Source of the DNA: Alphaproteobacteria bacterium
GTDB taxonomy: Bacteria > Pseudomonadota > Alphaproteobacteria > Caulobacterales > Caulobacteraceae
Reading direction: 5' to 3'
NCBI GenBank assembly: GCA_018821435.1
Contig: JAHJME010000007.1
Span: 62,001 to 126,000 of the forward strand
Length of the DNA stretch: 64,000 nt
Shown here: in pieces, positions 25,312 through 32,113 of the stretch
Layout: each line of letters begins with the position of its first letter
Position numbering within the stretch: the first letter of the stretch is position 1
Position numbers and translations under genes: made by a program
Notes under the pieces: model-generated
Seen by the model: only the letters and a program-made list of their open reading frames with translations
Database searches by the model: none
Told to the model about the DNA's origin: nothing

Positions 25312-26190
25312 ATGCCCACCTTCGAGACCCTGCTTTATGCCGTCGAGGACGGGATCGCGACGATCACGCTGAACCGGCCGGACAAGCTGAACGCCTTCAA
25401 CACCACCATGATGAAGGAGCTGATCGCCGCCTTCGACGAGACGGACGGCGACGACAATGTACGGGTGGTGATCATCACCGGCGCCGGGCGCGCCTTCTGC
25501 GCCGGGGCGGACCTGTCGGCCGGCGCGGCCACCTTCGACTACGACAAGCGCGGCGGCGAGGACAAGGCGGCGCGGCAGGAGGAGGGCGTGCACCGCGATG
25601 GCGGCGGCCTGGTCACCCTGCGCATCTACGACAGCCTGAAGCCGGTGATCTCGGCGTGCAACGGCGCGGCCGTCGGCATCGGGGTGACGATGCAGCTGGC
25701 CATGGATATCCGCCTGGCGTCGGACACCGCGCGGTATGGCTTCGTGTTCTCCCGGCGCGGCATCAATCCCGAGGCCTGCTCGTCGTGGTTCCTGCCGCGG
25801 CTGGTCGGGCTGCAGCAGGCGCTGGAGTGGTGCTACACCGGCCGCCTGTTCCCGGCCCAGGAAGCGCTGGATGGCGGCCTCGTCCGTTCGATCCATGCGC
25901 CCGACGACCTGCTGCCGGCCGCGCGCGCCATCGCCCGCGAGATCGCCGACAACACCGCGCCGGTGTCGGTCGCGATCACCCGCCAGCTCATGTACCGCAT
26001 GGCCGGCGCCAGTCATCCGATGGAGGCGCACAAGGCCGACAGCCGCGGGATCCAGGCCCGGGGCCGCGCAGCCGACGCGCGCGAGGGCGTGACTTCGTTC
26101 CTGGAGAAGCGGCCGCCCAACTATCCGGACAAGGTGTCGAAGGATCTGCCCGACATCTGGCCCCACTGGACCGCGCCGACCTTCAGCTAG
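25312..26190 (+). CDS. enoyl-CoA hydratase/isomerase family protein (crotonase)
   Basis: A 292-residue crotonase-fold enzyme. The oxyanion-hole segments are AFCAGADLS and GAAVGIGVTMQLAMDIRLAS, and the region FSRRGINPEACSSWFLPRLVG carries a Glu at the position of one catalytic residue. Family members hydrate, isomerise or dehydrate acyl-CoA thioesters. ATG at 25312 is preceded by GAGGAA, 9 nt away, which excludes the longer frame. A terminator follows. With the acyl-CoA synthetase and MaoC protein nearby it suggests a CoA-ester degradation theme, though these genes are not one operon. Confidence 0.9.
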   Translation: MPTFETLLYAVEDGIATITLNRPDKLNAFNTTMMKELIAAFDETDGDDNVRVVIITGAGRAFCAGADLSAGAATFDYDKRGGEDKAARQEEGVHRDGGGLVTLRIYDSLKPVISACNGAAVGIGVTMQLAMDIRLASDTARYGFVFSRRGINPEACSSWFLPRLVGLQQALEWCYTGRLFPAQEALDGGLVRSIHAPDDLLPAARAIAREIADNTAPVSVAITRQLMYRMAGASHPMEAHKADSRGIQARGRAADAREGVTSFLEKRPPNYPDKVSKDLPDIWPHWTAPTFS

Positions 26191-26217
26191 GCCGGCGACC
26201 TGCAATAATTCCATCGG

Positions 26218-26247
26218 CGGCGCCCCTTGTGGGCGCCGTTTCGTTTC
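26218..26247 (+). terminator. rho-independent terminator after the crotonase gene
   Basis: An 8-bp stem CGGCGCCC (26218-26225) with GGGCGCCG (26231-26238), loop CTTGT, is followed by TTTCGTTTC. It is 27 bp after the stop. Confidence 0.75.
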
Positions 26248-26484
26248 GTGACCGCGCGTCGCATGTTGCGCTGCACGCGAATTAGGCAGGTAGAAGACGA
26301 CGCCAACTCAGCGCCTGGAACATATGTTGTTTGCGTTGCGCTCGTCTTCTGTTCTCGGAATAGGCGTAGCGACGTTGTTCTATTTCTCTGTTGTATGACG
26401 GCATCGATGCCGATAATGACGGCGCACCGATCTTGTGAATCACTGAGCGCCCGATCTGGCGCGGAACCTTCGGAACCAAGAGAA
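26248..26484 (+). promoter_or_regulatory. A+T-enriched control region of mucR with a palindrome
   Basis: This stretch is clearly richer in A+T than its surroundings and has no convincing gene. It includes the perfect palindrome AACATATGTT at 26319-26328. MucR-type regulators bind A+T-rich DNA with loose consensus and often repress their own gene, so autoregulation from here is plausible by inference. Confidence 0.4.
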
Positions 26485-26904
26485 ATGGACGAAAAGTCGG
26501 AAGTCATCGAGATGACTGCGGACATTGTTTCCGCCTACGTCGGCAACAACACTGTCGCCGCGGCGGACCTGCCTATTCTGATCCAGAGCGTTCACCGGGC
26601 GCTCGCGAGCGTTTCGTCGGGCGCTGAGACCGTCGAGGCCGCGCCGAAGGAACCGGCGGTGCCGATCCGCCGCTCGATCACCCCGGATCACCTCGTCTGC
26701 CTGGAAGATGGCCGCAAGTTCAAGTCGCTGAAGCGGCACCTGCGCACCAAGTACAACATGAGCCCCGAGGAATATCGCGCCAAGTGGGGCCTGCCGAAGG
26801 ACTATCCGATGGTCGCCCCGAACTACGCCAAGGCGCGTTCGGACCTGGCCAAGCAGATGGGCCTGGGCCAAGGGGGCCGCCAAGCTCCCCGCAAGAAGCG
26901 CTAA
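26485..26904 (+). CDS. mucR: MucR/Ros family transcriptional regulator
   Basis: A 139-residue regulator with the complete MucR layout: an N-terminal oligomerisation part (EMTADIVSAYVGNNTVAAADLPILIQSVH in two stretches) and the DNA-binding part (LVCLEDGRKFKSLKRHLR, then NMSPEEYRAKWGLPKDYPMVAPNYAKARSDLAK in pieces). In Caulobacter, MucR1/2 act with SciP and CtrA to shape the G1 and S phase programme. The zinc finger is atypical: the usual Cys-Cys-His-His set reads Cys, Asp, His, and Lys/Tyr instead of the last His, so zinc may not bind. ATG at 26485 matches the family N-terminus (MDEKSE). A terminator follows. Confidence 0.92.
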   Translation: MDEKSEVIEMTADIVSAYVGNNTVAAADLPILIQSVHRALASVSSGAETVEAAPKEPAVPIRRSITPDHLVCLEDGRKFKSLKRHLRTKYNMSPEEYRAKWGLPKDYPMVAPNYAKARSDLAKQMGLGQGGRQAPRKKR

Positions 26905-26933
26905 ACACCGCGTTTCAGCAGCCGCCGATCTTC

Positions 26934-26968
26934 GAACGCCCGCCGGAAACGGCGGGCGTTCTGCGTTT
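26934..26968 (+). terminator. rho-independent terminator after mucR
   Basis: A perfect 11-bp stem GAACGCCCGCC (26934-26944) with its complement at 26951-26961, loop GGAAAC, is followed by TGCGTTT. Confidence 0.85.
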
Positions 26969-26994
26969 CCACCGCGGTGTCATCGCGGCGCAAG

Positions 26995-27032
26995 TGTCAT
27001 TCCGGTCTTCGGCTTCGCCAACCGGGATGACA
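26995..27032. repeat. REP-like imperfect palindrome
   Basis: TGTCATTCCGGT (26995-27006) pairs with ACCGGGATGACA (27021-27032) with a single G-T wobble, and the loop itself is rich in CTTCGG/CTTCGC. The form resembles short dispersed intergenic palindromes. It lies between the mucR terminator and the PAS gene. Confidence 0.55.
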
Positions 27033-27128
27033 CCGGTTGGGGTTAGTGGCGCTGCGGCGTCCAAATCCCGGCCAGCGGGGGCGCTTCGATCACATTTGGA
27101 CCCCGTTAACCCTTTCGTCCTTGCCGCC

Positions 27129-27166
27129 GATTCGCGGATCAGGCGATGTGTGATTCGTTATGAATC
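27129..27166. promoter_or_regulatory. cluster of three CcrM (GANTC) sites
   Basis: GATTC at 27129 and 27152 and GAATC at 27162 lie within 38 bp, ending 25 bp before the PAS gene. Such sites are sparse in G+C-rich Caulobacter DNA, and their methylation state controls several cell-cycle promoters through GcrA and CcrM. Control of the PAS gene is inferred. Confidence 0.5.
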
Positions 27167-27191
27167 CAACCCGTTGTTAGAGTAACCGCAG

Positions 27192-27680
27192 ATGGCGACG
27201 CAGATGGCCCAACCGGCCGCGGCCATCAGGGCCCATGAAGAGCTCTTCGCCTACTGGAGCTCGCTGCGGGGCGGTGTCCCGGTCCCGCCGCGCGGGCGTC
27301 TCGACCCCAACGACATGAAGCGCCTGCTGCCCACGGTCAGCCTGATCGAGGTGATGCCGGGGGCGACGCCCGACTACCGCATGCGCCTGGCCGGCACCGG
27401 CCTCTACAGCGTCTATGGCCGCGAGATCACCGGCCGGCGGCTGGCCGAGGTCTACAACACCAGCGCCGCCGAATACTGGCGCGACGAACTGGGCCGGGTG
27501 GTCAAGGACCGGCGGCCGGGGGTGGGGGTGCACAACCTCGCCTGGCGCGGCGCCTCGCACCTGTCGCTGATCTGGATCCGCCTGCCGCTGATCACCCAGG
27601 GCTCCGAGGTCGACATGATCCTGGGCTACGACGCCGTGGTGGGCCTGGGCGCCCAGACTAGCGGCATCCGCGCGGCATGA
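27192..27680 (+). CDS. PAS domain protein of the PAS_5 group
   Basis: A 162-residue protein made of little more than one PAS-like domain of the PAS_5 type found in Caulobacter and Rhodospirillales. Typical parts are FAYWSSLRGG, PPRGRLDPNDMKRLLPTVSLIEV, YRMRLAGTGLYSVYGREITGRRL and LPLITQGSEVDMILGYD, each seen in that order. There is no output domain, signal peptide or membrane segment, so a role as a soluble sensor or adaptor is possible but not shown. ATG at 27192 is used. Three CcrM sites are directly upstream. The stop overlaps the start of the next gene (ATGA), so both are translated together. Confidence 0.82.
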   Translation: MATQMAQPAAAIRAHEELFAYWSSLRGGVPVPPRGRLDPNDMKRLLPTVSLIEVMPGATPDYRMRLAGTGLYSVYGREITGRRLAEVYNTSAAEYWRDELGRVVKDRRPGVGVHNLAWRGASHLSLIWIRLPLITQGSEVDMILGYDAVVGLGAQTSGIRAA

Positions 27681-28132
27681 TCTCGCGCGGGGCCTTCCTG
27701 GGCCTAGCCGCCGCCTTCGCGGCTGCCCCGGCGCTGGCCGCCCCTGCCTTGACCGACGACGCAACCGAGATCGTCGCCATCCGCAAGGTGATCGCCGACA
27801 TGGAAGCCGCGTGGAATCGCGGCGACTTCAACGGCTACATGCAGGGCTTCCAGAACCCCGGCGTGGTGTTCGTCTCCAAAGGCCGGTTTCAGGATGGCTG
27901 GCAGGGCACGCTGGACCACTACGTCCGCGACTACGGCGGCTCGCCGGAAAAGCGCGGCCGGCTGCGGTTCTTCGACATCACCATCCAGATGCTGGCGCCC
28001 GACGCCGCGCAGCTCGTCAGCCGCTATGAGCTGGTGAAGCCCGACCAGCCGCAGGACGGGATCAACACCCGGCTGATGCGCAAGATCGACGGCCGCTGGG
28101 TCATCGCGCTGAACCACGTCTCCTCTCGCTAA
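27677..28132 (+). CDS. exported NTF2-like/SnoaL-like protein (DUF4440 type)
   Basis: A 151-residue protein with a signal peptide (MISRGAFLGLAAAFAAAPALAA). The mature part is one NTF2-like fold: IRKVIADMEAAWNRGDFNGYMQGF at the start, GWQGTLDHYVRDYG in the middle, and RLMRKIDGRWVIALNHVSS at the end. This resembles nuclear transport factor 2 family proteins of the DUF4440 kind, which bind small ligands or act as isomerase-like enzymes; no catalytic residue can be assigned. It overlaps the PAS gene by 4 bp. Confidence 0.82.
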   Translation: MISRGAFLGLAAAFAAAPALAAPALTDDATEIVAIRKVIADMEAAWNRGDFNGYMQGFQNPGVVFVSKGRFQDGWQGTLDHYVRDYGGSPEKRGRLRFFDITIQMLAPDAAQLVSRYELVKPDQPQDGINTRLMRKIDGRWVIALNHVSSR

Positions 28133-28222
28133 CACTTAGCCGTTCGAGAAAGTTTTTCTTGCGCTCCCCGCTTCATGCGGCGACACTTAGCCAAGTTGGA
28201 AACTGTTCTCGAGTGATACCTC

Positions 28223-28885
28223 ATGACGCTGACGCTGCATTCCCACCCGCTCGCCTCGTTCTGCCACAAGGTGCTGATCGGGCTCTATGAGGCCGAGGTC
28301 CCGTTCGAGATGCGGCTGGTGAACCTGGGCGACCCCGAGGCGCGCGCCGCGTTCGTGAAGATTTCGCCGTGGGGCAAGATGCCCGTCCTGCGCGACGACG
28401 CCCGCGACCGGACGGTCTTCGAGACCTCGATCATCCTGGAGTACCTGGAGCAGCACTATCCCGGTCCCCGGCCGCTGATGCCCGCCGATCCCGAGGCGCG
28501 GCTGGAGATGCGGTTGTGGGATCGGATTTTCGATCTCTATGTCCAGACGCCGATGCAGGCGGCCGTGGCGGCGACGATGCGCGGCGAACCCGACCAGGCG
28601 GCGGCGTCGGCTGCGGCCCTGCCCACGGCCTACGATCAGATCGAGGCCCGCATGGCCGGGCGTGAATGGGTGATGGGCGACCAGTTCACCCATGCCGACT
28701 GCGCCGCCGCGCCGGCGCTGTTCTACGCCTCGGTCGTCGCGCCCTTTGGCGAAGACCGCCCCGCGCTGTCCGCCTATTTCGAGCGTCTCATCGCCCGACC
28801 CTCGGTGGCCCGCGTGCTGGTCGAGGCGCGGCCTTACTTCGATATGTATCCGCTGAAGGACCGGCTGGAGCCGCGCTTCCTGTGA
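28223..28885 (+). CDS. glutathione S-transferase family protein
   Basis: A 220-residue GST. The N-terminal thioredoxin fold has LHSHPLASFCHKVLIGLYE with a Ser/Cys near the site where GSTs activate glutathione, and SPWGKMPVLRDD followed by FETSIILEYLEQHYPG, the conserved glutathione-contact Glu-Ser pair (here ETS). The helical C-terminal domain has MGDQFTHADCAAAPALFY with the N-capping Asp. Cytosolic. ATG at 28223 is used. The stop overlaps the GTG start of the ArsR gene, so the three genes 28223-29684 form one operon. Confidence 0.87.
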   Translation: MTLTLHSHPLASFCHKVLIGLYEAEVPFEMRLVNLGDPEARAAFVKISPWGKMPVLRDDARDRTVFETSIILEYLEQHYPGPRPLMPADPEARLEMRLWDRIFDLYVQTPMQAAVAATMRGEPDQAAASAAALPTAYDQIEARMAGREWVMGDQFTHADCAAAPALFYASVVAPFGEDRPALSAYFERLIARPSVARVLVEARPYFDMYPLKDRLEPRFL

Positions 28886-29217
28886 CGCCGCAGGATCTTG
28901 GCCTCGACCGCCTGTTCCACGCCCTGGCCGACACCAGCCGGCGCGGCATGATCGACCGGCTCAGCCGGGGGCCGGCCTCGGCGTCCGAGCTGGCTCAGCC
29001 CCTGACCATGGCGCTGCCGTCCGTGGTCAAGCACCTGCAAGTGCTGGAGGCCGGCGGCGTGGTGACCTCGCTGAAGGCGGGGCGGGTGCGCACCTATAAC
29101 CTGGCCCCCGCCGCGCTGGCCCAGGTCGAGGCGTGGGTGGCGGCGCGGAAGGCGGGCTACGAGGCCCAGTTCGACCGCCTCGAGGCGTACCTTGTGGCGC
29201 AGGGAGACGGCGCATGA
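28882..29217 (+). CDS. ArsR-family winged-helix repressor
   Basis: A 111-residue ArsR-type regulator. The winged helix is seen as LFHALADTSRRGMIDRLSRGPASASELAQPLTMALPSVVKHLQVLEAGGVV in sequence (residues about 10-65), followed by the wing KAGRVRTYNLAP. No metal-binding cysteines of the ArsR/SmtB type are present. It belongs to the group found beside SRPBCC (AHSA1-like) genes, as here, where the next gene overlaps it by 4 bp. The start is GTG at 28882, overlapping the GST stop (GTGA). The inducer is unknown. Confidence 0.9.
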   Translation: MTPQDLGLDRLFHALADTSRRGMIDRLSRGPASASELAQPLTMALPSVVKHLQVLEAGGVVTSLKAGRVRTYNLAPAALAQVEAWVAARKAGYEAQFDRLEAYLVAQGDGA

Positions 29218-29684
29218 CCAATCGCTCGGCGGCCCACACCAGCTTCACCATCGTCCGCGACCTGCCGGCCCCGCCCGCCGCCGCATTCCGCGCCTGGTCC
29301 GACGCCGAGGCCCGGCGGCGCTGGACCGAATGCCACCCCAGCATGGTGCGCGAACACAGCCTGGACTTCCGGCCCGGCGGCCTGGAGATCAACCGGATGA
29401 CCGGCCCGGACGGGGCCGTCTTCCTGGTCGAGGCGCGCTTCATCGAGATCCTGCCCGACCAGCGGATCATCTACGCCTACGACTATCGGGTCGGCGACCT
29501 GCGGACCTCGGCGTCGCTGGTCACGGTGGAATTCGCGGCCGGCGGCCGGGGCACGACGATGACCTTCACCGAGCAGGCGGTCTTCCTGGACGGCTACGAC
29601 GAGCGCGACGAGCGGATCGAGGGCACCAACGAAGGCTTCGACCGCCTGGAGCTGGACCTGCAGGCCGCCCTGACCCGCCAGTAG
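29214..29684 (+). CDS. SRPBCC (AHSA1/CalC-like) protein
   Basis: A 156-residue START/Bet v1-like fold protein of the AHSA1 type. Typical features are FTIVRDLPAPPAAAFRAWSDAEARRRW near the N-terminus, DFRPGGLEINRMTGPDG, FIEILPDQRIIYAYDYR and TMTFTEQAVFLDGYD, then a long C-terminal helix. These proteins have a large hydrophobic cavity for a small ligand. It is translated together with the ArsR repressor, a pairing seen widely in bacteria. ATG at 29214 overlaps the upstream stop. Confidence 0.88.
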   Translation: MTNRSAAHTSFTIVRDLPAPPAAAFRAWSDAEARRRWTECHPSMVREHSLDFRPGGLEINRMTGPDGAVFLVEARFIEILPDQRIIYAYDYRVGDLRTSASLVTVEFAAGGRGTTMTFTEQAVFLDGYDERDERIEGTNEGFDRLELDLQAALTRQ

Positions 29685-29686
29685 CG

Positions 29687-30652
29687 TCAGGGGACGGGCG
29701 GCTTGGGCGGCGGCTGATTGCCCAGGCGCGCGGCGCCCAGGATGTTGACGATGCCGTAGTTCCCCTCGTGACAGGCGTATTCGAACATCGCGCCCGCGCT
29801 GACGTGGAACGCCATCTCGCCGCGCCAGGGGCGGGTGTAGATCGCCGGATCGGTGACCGTGAACTCGTAGAAGATCTCGCCCTTCGCCACCCGGGTGAAC
29901 CGCTCCTCGACCGTCGCGTCGCCCGACAGCCAGAAGCCCCAGTTGCGCTCCTGGTAGCCCTCGCGTAGCCGCGTGGTGGTCACCACCAGGGTGTCGCCGT
30001 CCCAGCGGCCCCGGCATTCGCCGAGCCAGGACCGGGGCGTATCGGCGGGCGCCGGGCCGGCGTCCATCCGGACGATGCGCGCGTCGTGGTACTTCTCGCT
30101 CAGCAGCACGACGGCGTCGCGGGTCTGGACGATCTGCAGCACATTGGTGTCCGGCGAGTTGATGAGCGGCGCGCCGGTGGCCTCCGCCGTCAGGCAACGC
30201 TCGGACATCGGCCGGTTTTCCACGTCGTCGTAAAGCGCCCGCCGGTACTTCCCGAGGCCCAGGGTCTTCTTGGCCGCCTCGCTGTAAGGCAGTTGCCCGT
30301 CCGGCGGGTCGACGATCCACGAGCCGCGGATCTCGCCCTTGATCCGCGCCAGGCCGCCGCCGGATTCCGGAAACTCCGAGTCGCCCTGGCCGACGGGATC
30401 GGGGCCCACGTTCACCCCGCCGGTCTTGGCCAGCTTCGCCTCCCAGGCGCGGGCCGCCTCCGGCGTGACCGCCAAGGTCTTCAACTCGTCGGGGCGCTCC
30501 AGCTCGGTATAGGAGGCGTTGGTCCAGAGCCCTTCGAAATCGGGCGTCCCGAAGCGCGTGCGCGGCGCGCGATACGGCCTGGCCGCGGCCAGCGCCGGCC
30601 CCGCCAGCGTCCACGCCGCGAGCGACGCCATGAGACCACGCCGGTCGATCAT
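29687..30652 (-). CDS. exported conserved protein of unknown function
   Basis: A 321-residue protein with a signal sequence that may use the Tat route (IDRRGLMASLAAWTLAGPALA). The mature part resembles a family widespread in Acidobacteria and Caulobacterales: PDFEGLWTNASYTELERP, ENRPMSERCLTAE, RGRWDGDTLVVTTTRL, ERFTRVAKGEIFYEFTV, and YACHEGNYGIVNIL. The one Cys and His in YACHEGNYG are invariant in the examples I recall. No enzyme function is known to me. It converges with the SRPBCC gene, 2 bp apart. Confidence 0.8.
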   Translation of the reverse strand: MIDRRGLMASLAAWTLAGPALAAARPYRAPRTRFGTPDFEGLWTNASYTELERPDELKTLAVTPEAARAWEAKLAKTGGVNVGPDPVGQGDSEFPESGGGLARIKGEIRGSWIVDPPDGQLPYSEAAKKTLGLGKYRRALYDDVENRPMSERCLTAEATGAPLINSPDTNVLQIVQTRDAVVLLSEKYHDARIVRMDAGPAPADTPRSWLGECRGRWDGDTLVVTTTRLREGYQERNWGFWLSGDATVEERFTRVAKGEIFYEFTVTDPAIYTRPWRGEMAFHVSAGAMFEYACHEGNYGIVNILGAARLGNQPPPKPPVP

Positions 30653-30733
30653 TGAATCACCCCACTCGCACGCGGGGCAATGTTGATGGAACGCGGGTCG
30701 ATTTCAACGCTGCTCGCCGACGGCGGCGCGCGA

Positions 30734-31156
30734 TCAGGCGACGGCGGCCATTTCCGCGTCACGCCGGATGCGGCCGACCATCGAGGCCAAGCCGTTCGAC
30801 CGCTGGACCGACAGCGCGCCCGACAGCCCCAGCTGCTCGAACGCTGCCTTGGCGTCGAACGCCAGGATCTCCGCTGGGGGGCGGCCGGAGTAGAGGCGCA
30901 GCACGATTGCGATCAGGCCGCGCACGATGTGGGCGTCGGAGTCGCCGCGGAAGCTCAACGTTCCGTCGGCCTGGGGTTGGGTGATCAGCCACACCTGGCT
31001 GGCGCAGCCGCGCACCTTGTTCGCCTCGGTCCGCTCAGCGTCGGTCAGGGGGACCAGGTCCTTGCCCAATTCGATTAAATAGCGGTAGCGCTCTTCCCAG
31101 TCGCCCAGGAGCTCGAACTCGTCCTTGAGCTCGGTCAGCGCGTCGTCGATGGCCAT
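30734..31156 (-). CDS. sufE: SufE-type cysteine desulfurase activator
   Basis: A 140-residue SufE-like protein that takes persulfide sulfur from SufS and passes it to the SUF iron-sulfur scaffold. The sulfur-accepting Cys is Cys51 in NKVRGCASQVW, and RYRYLIELGKDL and SNGLASMVGRIR are family hallmarks. The length fits. Cytosolic. It stands apart from any suf operon here; in alphaproteobacteria sufE is often separate. It lies 41 bp from the stop of the soluble kinase gene and has the same direction. Confidence 0.92.
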   Translation of the reverse strand: MAIDDALTELKDEFELLGDWEERYRYLIELGKDLVPLTDAERTEANKVRGCASQVWLITQPQADGTLSFRGDSDAHIVRGLIAIVLRLYSGRPPAEILAFDAKAAFEQLGLSGALSVQRSNGLASMVGRIRRDAEMAAVA

Positions 31157-31197
31157 GGCGGCGACTTAAGGCGTGGCCCCTTGGCCCGCAACCGTCA

Positions 31198-31956
31198 TCA
31201 GCCGATCGGCAGCCGCACCTGCGCGTTCACGCCCTGGCCGGCGGGCGACGACAGCTTCAACCGCCCGCCCATCGCCGTGCAGGTCATATCGGCGATCGGC
31301 AGGCCCAGGCCCGCGCCCTCGGCCTTGCGGGTCAGGGCGTTCTCGCCCTGCTCGAAGGGGGTCATCAAGCGCTTGAGCTCGGCGGGATCGATGCCGTCGC
31401 CTTCGTCGCGGATCAGGATTTCGACCTCGCCGTTGGCCACGGTCGCGGACACCCGGACGCAGCCGTCCTCGGGGGAGAAGACAATGGCGTTGTGCAGCAG
31501 GTGGGCCAGCACGGACCGGAGACCCCGGCCGTCGGCGGTGACAGCCGGCAGATGGCCGCGCCCCTCGACCTCGACGCTGACGCCGCGCGCCGCCAGGTCA
31601 GGGGCCAGGGTCGCCAGGGCGTCGTCCAGGGCGGGCTCCAGCGGCTCGCAATCGGCGTCGAATTCGACCGCCCGGCCTTCCAGGCGCGCGATCTCCAGCA
31701 CTTGATTCACAAGTTTCAACAGCTTCTGACCGCTGCCGTGGATGATCGCGGCATATTCCTTGTACTGAGGAGCCCCCAGGGGTCCGTACAGTTCCGCAGT
31801 GAGAATTTCCGAAAACCCCAGGATGGAGTTCAACGGCGTGCGCAGCTCATGGCTGACCATCCGCAGGAACGAGCGCTTACGCTCGTCCATGGCCGCCTCG
31901 TATCGAACGAGGGCGCGCCGCTTTGCGTCGGCGGGAGGATTGGCCTCTTGAGGCAT
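31198..31956 (-). CDS. soluble histidine kinase divergent from divJ
   Basis: A 252-residue kinase with no membrane segment or sensor domain. HisKA begins almost at once: FLRMVSHELRTPLNSILGFSEIL with His36, then YKEYAAIIHGSGQKLLKLVNQVLEIARLEG in two parts, much like the DivJ/PleC/PdhS dimerisation domain. The ATPase domain has the N box LLHNAIVFSP, G1 DEGDGID and G2 GAGLGLPI. ATG at 31956 is preferred; an in-frame TTG at 31992 would overlap the divJ promoter. Similar helices around the His suggest it may share DivK-like partners with DivJ, which is inference. Confidence 0.85.
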   Translation of the reverse strand: MPQEANPPADAKRRALVRYEAAMDERKRSFLRMVSHELRTPLNSILGFSEILTAELYGPLGAPQYKEYAAIIHGSGQKLLKLVNQVLEIARLEGRAVEFDADCEPLEPALDDALATLAPDLAARGVSVEVEGRGHLPAVTADGRGLRSVLAHLLHNAIVFSPEDGCVRVSATVANGEVEILIRDEGDGIDPAELKRLMTPFEQGENALTRKAEGAGLGLPIADMTCTAMGGRLKLSSPAGQGVNAQVRLPIG

Positions 31957-32113
31957 GTAACGGCGGTACGCCTGGTCGGTCGGGGCCTGCAAGGTGGCGC
32001 ATGGCGCTTACGAAAGTCTTTCGCCCGACACTGTGCGGATGCGCGCGCTCGCGCGAATCCCCTGGGGCAAGTACGCTTCCGCTTCCAAGCTGACGGGGGT
32101 TCTTGAGCGAACC

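Noticed and set aside
32005..32113. Extending divJ to the upstream GTG at 31994
   Set aside because: The added 40 codons have low third-position G+C and would leave almost no room for the divergent promoters; kept only as an alternative start.
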